From: Puccinia triticina
Taxonomy: Eukaryota; Basidiomycota; Pucciniomycetes; Pucciniales; Pucciniaceae
Assembly (NCBI RefSeq): GCF_026914185.1
Contig: NC_070563.1
Span: forward strand, 6,469,001 to 6,533,000
Direction of reading: 5' to 3'
DNA: 64,000 nucleotides
Part shown: positions 55,802-64,000 of the stretch, piece by piece
Layout of the letters: each line of letters starts with the position of its first letter
Numbering within the stretch: position 1 is the stretch's first letter
Made by a program: the position numbers and the translations under genes
Notes under the pieces: model-generated
What the model saw: the letters and a program-made list of their open reading frames with translations, nothing else
What the model was told of the DNA's origin: nothing
The model's database searches: none

Positions 55802-57586
55802 TAGTACCCAAGTCCGACCAAGGCGAACCCAAAATCAAGCTCATCCCAACAGCGACATAGAAATTGCAGAACCCTTGGAGGAGGAAAGTGCACCTGGGAG
55901 CACCCAAGTTTCCACGTGTGATAAGGCAAGATTTGGCTCCTTTTTCTTTCACCCCCTTACTGCATCTCATTGATTTTTCTTTTCTCTTTTGTTTGGTAGT
56001 CATTCACCCAGGTCACCCAATTTTCCACCCACACCGGCAAGAAGATTACTGTCAACACAGTACAGGACTTGGACAAAGAAAACACCAAAGTCCAAGACAA
56101 ATCCAAGAAAGTGTCAAAGGATGGGTACGATCATCCACGTTTGTACTTTTACGCCCAGGGAATGGGTCCCAAACAAGTAAGAATTTTTATTTCAACTCAT
56201 GTGGCATGATGTGCTTGATTTCAATGACTTGAATCCTAGTCCCCTGAGTCAACGGGTTACGCCTGTCGGTGGTGCCCAAGCGAATACATGGCGCAGAACC
56301 GTTCCAACTACAACCTCAAGGCCCACCACAATGGTTCCCACTACAAAGGCTCCGTACAATCTGCCTGCCCTGGACGGGCCAAGGCAATTGCCGCTGGCGC
56401 CAAACTCCCACCAACTGCAACCAAGTTATTCAAAGCAGCAGCGCAGGCGAATCCAGAAACAGTGGGTACTTTGACAGCATTTTTATCTAAAGGTAACTTT
56501 AACAACAAAACTCTGAAAAAGCTAATTGTCATATGGATTGTTTGGCATTGCCTCCCTTGGCTACAAATTGAAGATCCTCTTATCCAAGTAGCTTTTGATT
56601 ACGCTGTCCATAATTCCCATATCCAATCTCGAATCTGGGCCGCGCTTCAAGCACACAAGCTTTATGTTGAACAACGCTTGCGGGTTGTCCAAGCTATCAA
56701 GGTATGCATCTTTTTTATGAATTCCTGTATCTACATCAACTGAATCTTGGTCTTTGCTCTAGGATTCTGACTCAAATATCAGCATGGTATCCAATGTTTG
56801 GACAACCAAGGGTAGCCACAAGGCTTTTGTAGGTATTTCCTGCTGCTACATCAACAAGGACTGGACCTATGTATCACAGCATCTTGCCATTAAGTATGTT
56901 TTGTGGCATCATAAAGGGGGTTACTTGGTGGCTCCTTTTGCAAACACATTGGTAAAACATGGTCTGCATAAAAAGATGAGTACTTGAAATCTCGTCTCGC
57001 CCTCAGGGGGAATGCACCAGTTGACCTTTCTTTTGTCACTACTTTCTTGTGCAGACTACTGACTCTGGCAGCAAAAACTTCACGATGGCCAGAGAAGTTG
57101 CCTCAATCTTCTTGGCCGTTGATCTCACCAAATGGGACGTTAAAAGCAATCACCACCGCTGCATATGCCATGTGATTGCTCTTATCCTTGGTGCCGGACT
57201 GAAGGCTCTGCGGATCTCAAAACTAATACTTTGGTCCGAAAAGGCTGACCAGAGTTTTCCAGCCCTTGCAACTGTTGTTGAGGTGGATGAACCAACTGAA
57301 GAAATTACCGAGATCATTGAAGAGTCTGATGAAGAAGATATTGATCCAGACGATGCAGCGGCTGGTTCACCCAAGGCTGATGACAATGAAAATGATGATG
57401 ACAATAGCAGCCGTGGGATTGGGCTCACTTTGAAAAAGGTGTGTTTTATAGTTTCAAAGCCACTCACAATACAAAGGTTTGAAGGCCACAATTTTCCACA
57501 CAGCTGGATTACATATGTCGTTGAATTGCATCTTCACCACAGAAGCAGGCGGAGTGGAGGTTTTGGGCTGCAAAGTTAAGCTATAA

Positions 57587-58198
57587 CACCAGGAAAAAAA
57601 AGTAGTCACTTGATGGCAAGTGACATGACACAGCTTTGTTTTCAGCTCCAACACTGCTCCAATTCTGCTCCTCTCCACCAGCTCATCTGGGGCTCACATG
57701 ATATTTACCCTGGCTCAGCTGATGCTCAGTTTTTCCCCTGGCCCAGCTGATGCTCAGCTTTGGAACTGGCCACCTGATGATCATCTTTGGCCCTGGCACA
57801 GCTGATGCTCATCCTTGTCCATGGCTCAGCTGATGCTCTCAGCAAGCTGAGCATCAGCTGCGCCAGGACTAGTACAAAGCTGAGCATCACCTGGGCAAGG
57901 AATGGTCAAACAGCTTTATTCCAATTCTGAGTGTGAGCTGCGTGAAAAAGCTGAGTATGAGCTGGGCAGAAAATCTGAGTATGAGCTGGGTACCAAAGCT
58001 GAGTATCAGCTGGAAAGAACTGAGCATCAGTTGGGCTCATCAAAAACTGAACAGGACCTCCTTGGTAAATTTTGGAAGTTGAGGAGATGGTTGGGAGATT
58101 GGGGTAGATAGTGGATAGATATTGGATAGATGGTGGGTAGCTGGCTGGAGCTGGTGTAATGTCACTTGTCATCAACTGAATATTTTATTTTCCTGGTG
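57587..58198. mobile_element. 612-bp CACTA-like element inside the hAT transposase gene
   Basis: Ends CACCAGGAAAAAAAAGTAGT and, inverted, CACCAGGAAAATAAAATATT, continuing into GGCAAGTGACAT. TAA flanks both sides (57584-57586 and 58199-58201). The interior repeats CAGCTGATGCTCAG on one half and GAGCATCAGCTG or GCTGAGTATGAGCTGGG on the other, so it also folds back on itself. Confidence 0.8.
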
Positions 58199-59829
58199 TA
58201 AGGGCCGTGGTGTGATTGGTGGCTACGGAATACAATGTAACATTGCCTACAAGAGCCTTTCAAGTGCTTACGAGGGCAGGAGAGTAAGCTTTCAAGGCTG
58301 GCCAACTGGATTATTCTGTGCTTTAACTAGCCAACATCACCCAATTCCCAGGTCATCAAGCAACTGCTTGAGAATGAATCAGATAAGTGCTCCGGAAAAT
58401 CAACAGCCAAGCATTTCTTCAAGAAGTATGAGTTGAGTTCCGAGGAATGGATTGATGTGAATAGCTTGAACATTGTCCTCAACGTAAGCATCTTGTTTCT
58501 TGTTTTTCTTCAGACATTCCTCAGCTGATCACTGCTTCCTTTCTGATAGGACTTCTTGGAAATGACTAAGAGGATGGAAGGTGATAAGCCTCTCTTACCA
58601 ATGGTAATCTACGAGTATGTGCGACTTCTTGATACTCTTGATAAAAGGAAGGCGGCTGCCTGCTTGTCTCCTTTGACCCCCATGTTTGACCCAATGATGA
58701 GGACAACTCGGAAGTACTTGAATCTAGCGCTTGAGTGTGATACAGTGGTGCTGGCCACATTCCTTCACCCGGCGTGGAGGATGATGCTTTTTCACAAACG
58801 ATTTGAGACACATGTGGACCGAATCGTTGATCTAGTCCAGAAAGCCTTTGACACTCGGCGCGAGGAAATCCAAGCTGGCCTACCACCTTCACCTCTTGAA
58901 GAATCATCCGAACCAAACAATATTGGTAATCACTCCAGCTTGGATTCCGATGGTAAGGAATTTGATTTCTACCCATCTTCTGGCGAAGCTCCTGTGGTCA
59001 ACAACGAATTGGAACGCTACAACAAGGGGGAATTTGTGTTGGATAAGAAGGGAAAGGTTTTGGACTGGTTGAAGGTTTGCACATCCTTTTCTTGTTGCTT
59101 TTTTACTCGCTTGTTCCCGGTTGCTGATTCCACTATCAAACCTCTCAGTTGCATTGCAAATACTTCCCAGTCCTTGCATCTTTGACAAGGGATTATCTGG
59201 CGTGTTCTGCCAGCTCAGCCACTGTTGAAAGGACCTTCTTGGCTGCGGCCAATATTTGTGCTTCTGGAAGGACAGGCCTTGCCACCCGAACCATCAAGCG
59301 ATGCATCAGCAGCCACATGTGGCTACGAAACGGGGTCAAGATGGGAGGCGACTTTGAAGATTTTCAGGCAGTGATTGATGCCTCTCAAAAGAACCCAAAG
59401 TTCAAGAAGGCTTCCTAAATTATTTTCTTCCCTCTTTCCTCACCTCCCCCCACCATCTGTTTTCCCTTTCTTATTTATGCCCCCGTTCCTATTTCTTGTC
59501 TATGCCAATCCCATCTCCTCCAAACCTCTGGTCGCCCCCCCTCCCCCAATATGTGCGCTATAAAGCGGAATAAAAGCGGACCTGGACCATGAAAAAGCGG
59601 AAATCCGCGCTTCATTTCGCGCTTTCAAAGCGTGAACGCGCTTCGCTACCGCTATAATCTAGCGGCCCTGCGCTTGTTTGCGCTATAAAAAGTGCGCAAA
59701 AAGCGCAAAAAAACAGCGCCCCAAACCAATTAGCGCAAGCGCAAGCGGACCAGCGCTATAAATAAGCGCAGCGCAGCGCGGGTCAATTGCGCTGCGCTGC
59801 GCTTTTTGAAGCGCGGCGCTTTCACCCTT

Positions 59830-60015
59830 GTTAAAATTCTACCTACACACTGGTAGCCCACAAAGCCCAACCTGATGATTTCCACCTACTCATTAATCCT
59901 ATGGTTTCCCAAAGGTTTCTCACAATACACCTGGGTCTTTGCAATACTTGCTTCTGACTTCCTATATCCATTCAAATCAAGAAGTAGAACTCATGGGTTG
60001 TGGGATGTTCACAGT
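59830..60015. other. Flank right of the decayed hAT element
   Basis: Short unannotated sequence; no coding signal. Confidence 0.3.
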
Positions 60016-60702
60016 TTGAATTTGGCTTGGTGAGGAAGGGGGGCAAAGAGCGGAGGGGCAGTGGGCAGGAGAAGCAACAGAGCTTGTTCTTGCGCTTCTT
60101 GCAGATCATGTGCTAGATGGTAAAATGTATGTTTGATCGGGGGTTAAGTGTGAGCTTGGCGGACATACATTGCGGCCCTTGTTCTTCTCAATGTTGATTG
60201 AAACTTTGTGCATTCCTTGGCATTGGTCAAGATCCCGTTCACCATCTTGCTGTTGCCCTCACATTTCTGTAGCCAGAGCTTGAAGATGGGAAATATGCAG
60301 GACTGATGATGTGCCAACAAAAAACCAAATCAAAATCTGCAATTGGGGCAATTAGTAGCCCGCCCGGAGCAAGATGGTAGAGGGGGGAGGCAAGTACCTT
60401 TGGCCACAGAGAAAGGCGACGCTGTGCACAACGGTGTCAAAGCTCTCCTCGGAGACATGGCATTTGATGGTGTAGATGCAGCTTGGGGCGGGACAGAGCT
60501 TGAGCACCGGGTTGTTGTTGAAAAAGGTGCGGTTGAGGAGGGTCTGGAAGCGGCCTATGTGATTGTTGGCCTTGGGCAGCCCGGCGTCCCGGACGGTGAT
60601 CAGGTTGACATGATGATCTTTATGTGCGCCTGCTCTTCCAGCATCGCGCATCTGGGGGGGATGAATCCAGCCTAAACAATTCTCCTCTGGGTACATCCCC
60701 AT
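60016..60702 (-). CDS. Hypothetical protein, possibly two exons
   Basis: A minus-strand frame (60352-60702) starts MGMYPEENCLGWIHPPQMRD and includes HHVNLITVRDAGLPKANNHI, GRFQTLLNRTFFNNNPVLKL and CPAPSCIYTIKCHVSEESFD. After a probable intron, 60180-60300 continues IFPIFKLWLQKCEGNSKMVN and GILTNAKECTKFQSTLRR. The composition is protein-like over both parts, but I recognise no domain. It may be a host gene, a captured fragment or part of an unknown element. Exon ends are approximate. Confidence 0.4.
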
Positions 60703-60749
60703 GGTTATTGCATCGAAAAAAAAGAAGATGTACGTACATACTAGATTAA

Positions 60750-61425
60750 CTACGTATACGTGCAGCTTCCGGCAGCCGGCACCTGCTTGCCAAGATCCAG
60801 GAATCGTTCCAGGCGGGCGAGCAGGTTACACGCACTTGCTGGGAAGAGCGGGTGCGCCTTTGTACTCGGCGGAGATGAATGTTCTTCAGCTCCTCCAGGC
60901 TGACCTACAACCTGCTTGAAGAGGAAGATTTCTCAGCAAGCAGGTGCAAGGTGTTTGCACCGGAGGAATCCTCCGGACGAGTGCAGACCTTGGAGCTTCT
61001 TTGCTTGCCGGGGATGATTCCGGAATCCAAGCAAGGGTCAATACTCAAAAGCCTCCTCCTTGGCGGTATCATTTTCCCGGTGAGGATATCATCTCTTCGG
61101 CTTGCCTGGAAAGATTCCTCCGGGACAAGTATGTACCTTGTACCTGCTCGCTGATTTCCTCAGCAAGCAGTCTTACCTTGTACCTGCTTGCTAAGAACCT
61201 CGGCAAGCAGGTACAACATCAAGGTACTCGCCAGGGAGGAATCATCTCCGTGTGGGTGCATGTACCTATGTATTCATCCTTGGAGCTTCTTCCGCTTGCC
61301 GGGCGGTGATTCCTGCCAAGACTCCTGCGAGAAGTTGAAGCGTGTGCTTGCTTCCCGGGAGCCGGAGGCCATGGCTTGCCAGCATGCCAGTGAGAAATCC
61401 CGGCACGCGCTTGCTTGGCTATGAA
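60750..61425. repeat. Palindromic CTTGC/GCAAG repeat block
   Basis: Words such as ACCTGCTTGC, GCAAGCAGGTAC and GAGGAATC[C/A]TCC occur in both orientations (for example near 60783, 60945, 61140, 61185 and 61205), so the block can form many hairpins, like the subterminal zones of the elements elsewhere here. Borders not found. Confidence 0.6.
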
Positions 61426-62261
61426 AGGGTATATGGTTATGTAATTGCTCATCCATGGTTGCGTTTTTTTAGTTGTACATAATTCTTGACAACCATTTTC
61501 ATTTATGATTGTTTAGGCTACATTCAGGTACGCGATTATTCTGGTTGGCAAGGGCACAAAGGAAAGGTGTGTGTTGGGTGGAGAGGGCTCGCCGGCGGCG
61601 CCTGCGGATTCAGGGACGGACATTGTGAATGCGAGCAAGGAGATCTGGGGCAACTGGTGGATCTGATGCTGCTGGTGGCCGGATGAGTGCCCGCCTGGGT
61701 TTGTAGCTGAAGGCCTGGCTGTGCGCGCTGCAGGTCGGGACGGAGTGAGTGGTTTCGAGATTTGCTGCAAAGGTTGAAGAAGGTTAGTGAAGGCAGTATT
61801 GGCTGAAAAAATGGAGAAGCATTAACAGGGGAAAGGAATGGGAGGCGAAGGAACTGCAGATGTGACGTACAAGTGTCAGTAAAGTTGCGCCAAAGTGGGT
61901 TGGTAGTGCACGGCAATGATAGGGTGGTGTGGCGGTGAGTTGCAGATAGTGACGGCGCATACAATTTTGTGGCAAGAGTAACGGTGGATTTGATTGAGAG
62001 AAAGTCGAGAGAACAGCTGTGGTGAGTCTAGCAACGCTGAAAAGGACCAACTGCTTAAAAGAGAGGCAGCTTTTGAGGTTATCAATTCCCCAGGGCAATT
62101 GGAGACGCTGCACTTCCAGCTATCCATTGCCCTCAACCCCTCCGCTGTTGCACATGCGCAGTCCAAGGGGCAAAGAGTGGGCCCCCCACGGGTCCGTAGC
62201 CTTAGCTGCTGGCCGGGGGCCTTCATGTCCATCGCTTTTGTAGAGACTGTAAAATGAAGAT
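61426..62261. other. Unannotated region
   Basis: Several overlapping open frames on both strands at 61510-62255, none with a recognisable domain or coding bias strong enough to choose a strand. Confidence 0.35.
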
Positions 62262-62346
62262 GTGTCTGGTGAGAGTCAAACTCACAACCTCAGCTATGCT
62301 GAGACACATACTAGAGTGCTGCCTTTACAAACTAGGCTACAGACGC
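62262..62346 (-). tRNA. tRNA-like sequence with long variable arm, probably a pseudogene
   Basis: On the minus strand, GCGTCTG pairs with CAGACAC (six of seven). A D-stem GCC/GGC encloses TAGTTTGTAAA. A perfect 6-bp variable arm CTCAGC...GCTGAG and a perfect T-stem GTGAG/CTCAC with loop TTTGACT are present. The 85-base length and long variable arm point to a Leu- or Ser-type tRNA. The anticodon arm is poor (GCAC/GTGT around CTAGTA with mismatches), so I cannot assign an anticodon. It may be a decayed tRNA or a SINE head. Confidence 0.5.
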
Positions 62347-62742
62347 TTGTGGCTGCCAGATGGGTGGTTGGTTGGTAGTGCTCATGGGTAGATCCAGCAG
62401 CCCTCCATACTGTGGTGATACATCATGGTAGCAGACTAACAGACAACTCAACGCCTTTTGACCCACGCGCTAGACGCGGGCTAGGCGGTGAGCCTGAGTA
62501 CACAGCTCTGCTGTTGTTGGGGGGCTAGGTAGAGTTTTTTTTTTTGAATTATTATTGTATGGAGATTAGTGCGGCCATTTTTGTTTTTGAAGTTTTAAAT
62601 AAGGGGAAGCCCTTGATTTTTTTTTCTCTTTTGTTATTTTATAGGGGGAACCCTTGATCTTGTTTTTTACAATTCAGATAAAACTGTGTCTTTAATATTT
62701 GATATTTGATTGGATTATGGGTTTTCCAACAGCAATCTGTTA

Positions 62743-62805
62743 TGGCGTAGTGGTTAGGTCTTCCCTTTGGTCAGTTTCAGACTTCAGTGGTTGTGGGTTT
62801 GACCC
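62743..62805 (+). other. SINE-like A-box/B-box pair
   Basis: TGGCGTAGTGGTTAGG (62743-62758) is a good polymerase III A-box, and GGTTGTGGGTTTGACCC (62789-62805) a good B-box, with a spacing of 30 bases. No full cloverleaf forms, suggesting a tRNA-derived SINE head. Confidence 0.5.
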
Positions 62806-64000
62806 TGTGTGTTGATGTCTTGGTTTGCCACTGCCAGCGGTGCCTTTTTGCTTGTGGTTATGGGTTTAGAACATAAATCTATGGTTTTATGGGGCTTTAT
62901 ACAGGCCACATGCCAACCAATAAGTTCATAACTATGAGTATACACAGGTGGTTCCAATTAGTCCAGGTGACATTTGAAGAAAAGAAAAGAAAAGCTGGGC
63001 AGAAACCTTAGCTGAGATATTTCTAGACTGCCCTTGGTCTGAAATGTACAAAAATGTGTTCAGGTTGTGGTTTGAGCCCATGGGCTTGACAACTTAAGGG
63101 CCTGCATGCAAAATGTAAATTTTGCAGGTGTGCCAGCACAGCCTATTTCCTTGTGCAACTGTAGCACCCATGGTGGAGTTGCTCAGAGTACTAAAACCAG
63201 GGGAGATATGTCCCCACTCTCCAGAAAGTTCCAGAGCTGAATTTTATGTGAGTTTTGGTTGGATTTCAGTCAGATGTGCATTAGGAAATGATTCTGAATG
63301 TGTATCAGAAAAAAATCAAAAGCTTTTGGTAATAGTGTTGAAATTGATTTAGGAGTCAATGCAATGTTTTGTAAAAACTTCTCATGATTTAAGGGGAACT
63401 CTATTCCAGAATTTCAATGAAATCAGATTTTGTTAAATGCAAACTCATCAATAAATCATGTTGAATTTATTTTGAAGTGTAGTAAAACAGGCTAATAATT
63501 TCCAAATTCAATTTTCCTGTACAAAATATATTTCCCCAATTTCCTAATATTCTCCCTCAGGCTCAAAAATATAAACAAGCTTTATTTCCTCTGCAGAGAT
63601 TTTGATATGAAATGCAGAAAATTGTGCATTGGAGGGAGTGGAGGAATAGGGACTTTTTGGGGGCTTTTCTTTCACTTCTTCATCTTATCATTCTACATAC
63701 TACTCACTTTACGATATTACTGTAGTTACTGATATTCTTACAAAGCTTTTTCATATTGCTAAACTAGGGAGACTTTTTACCACCCAGATTCTTACTTACT
63801 TGCGTAGTAAGTAAAATTCAACTTGGTACTATTGGGTTTAGAATTTTGGAATGTGGTAATGTTGCAGTAAAATTAGTGAAACCCATTTTCTTGGAAATGC
63901 AGGAATTAATTTGAATTTGGCTAACAAAAATGGTGAAAAACCCTTTTAATAGGGTGAAAGTCTGAGTTAAGTCAAGGTTGGACTCTGGTGCCTCTCCAGT
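62806..64000. other. AT-rich right end of the window
   Basis: No gene, inverted repeat or tandem repeat stands out. Short frames such as 63122-63352 show no domain. Confidence 0.4.

Larger units (their letters stand above)
54587..59418 (+). pseudogene. hAT transposase gene, interrupted
   Basis: ATG 54587 opens MSPNHTNSHTSDEVPS. After the insertion at 54764-55801 come a basic segment (STQVRPRRTQNQAHPNSDIE) and VNTVQDLDKENTKVQDKSKK. The exon at about 56239-56701 has a BED-type finger (CRWCPSEYMAQNRSN, then HHNGSH). Next is 56763-56948 (SMVSNVWTTKGSHKAFVGIS), then about 57054-57438 (TTDSGSKNFTMAREV and HHRCICHVIALILG). The gene is split at 57587-58198 and resumes with exons 58352-58483 and 58550-59074 (GKEFDFYPSSGEA, ERYNKGEFVLDKKGKVLDWL). 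The last exon, 59149-59418, is the dimerisation domain YFPVLASLTRDYLACSASSA followed by TVERTF. Apart from the insertions the exons are largely open, so the gene was probably inactivated by them. Confidence 0.78.
54127..59829 (+). mobile_element. Decayed 5.7-kb hAT transposon (GCGCTT family)
   Basis: The left end reads CAAGCTGGGTGAAGCGCTGC, a slightly damaged form of the CAAGGGTGAAAGCGC terminus seen inverted at the right end (59810-59829). Subterminal zones (54135-54375 and 59560-59820) are dense in GCGCTTGCGC / AAGCGCAGCG words. The body carries a hAT transposase gene interrupted by a TA-flanked element (with a CACTA-like element inside it) and by another CACTA-like element. The flanking octamers do not match, so the insertion is old. 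The terminus and transposase exon match the derivative at 33500-34669, making this its likely autonomous ancestor type. Confidence 0.8.

Overview
The window looks like a TE-dominated chromosome segment of a filamentous fungus. I favour a basidiomycete, most likely a rust (Pucciniales). The reasons are a TRP1-type fusion (indole-glycerol-phosphate synthase joined to phosphoribosylanthranilate isomerase), genes broken by many short GT-AG introns, a REX4 exonuclease gene with six exons, an isolated gene for a small secreted protein, and nested Gypsy, Copia-like, DIRS-like, hAT and CACTA-like elements. The taxonomic call is inference. There is no prokaryotic operon structure and no CRISPR array.

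Host genes occupy little of the window. The 3' part of TRP1 enters from the left edge (2-1321, +). A RING-like plus RRM-like protein gene (27571-29843, -), a secreted-protein gene (32211-32957, +) and REX4 (37029-38279, -) form a gene-bearing island at about 27-38 kb. It is interrupted by one hAT derivative and one CACTA-like element. A possible extra gene lies at 60016-60702 (-). These genes share no pathway; they are separate single genes.

From left to right: a gag-only LTR retroelement (2.3-5.6 kb); a large terminal-inverted-repeat element carrying three smaller insertions (5.9-9.6 kb); two arrays of a 28-bp hairpin minisatellite (10.2-12.5 kb) beside a broken PIKK-type kinase fragment (12.5-13.4 kb); a decayed Gypsy pol gene split by a solo LTR (13.9-17.6 kb); a satellite of about 173 bp with an inserted hAT element (18.0-21.1 kb); a DIRS-like reverse transcriptase pseudogene split by a 350-bp LTR (21.1-22.9 kb); an LTR with another solo LTR inside it (24.0-26.0 kb); the gene island (27.5-38.3 kb); a 1.5-kb giant palindrome with TA ends (38.7-40.2 kb); a CACTA-like element with a nested hAT element (41.4-42.8 kb); a complete-looking hAT transposon with an 8-bp target duplication (45.9-49.7 kb); another solo LTR (50.7-52.0 kb); a decayed 5.7-kb hAT element carrying further insertions (54.1-59.8 kb); and a tail with tRNA-like sequences (62.3-62.8 kb).

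The most interesting signals are three. The 28-bp hairpin repeat is open in all three forward frames. Several hAT-like families share end rules (5'-CAA...TT-3', 8-bp duplications) but each has its own dense subterminal palindromic word. A GACCGGTCAT-type palindromic array occurs inside elements whose termini differ. Insertion boundaries were read directly from target duplications; family names come from motif recognition and were not searched against any database.
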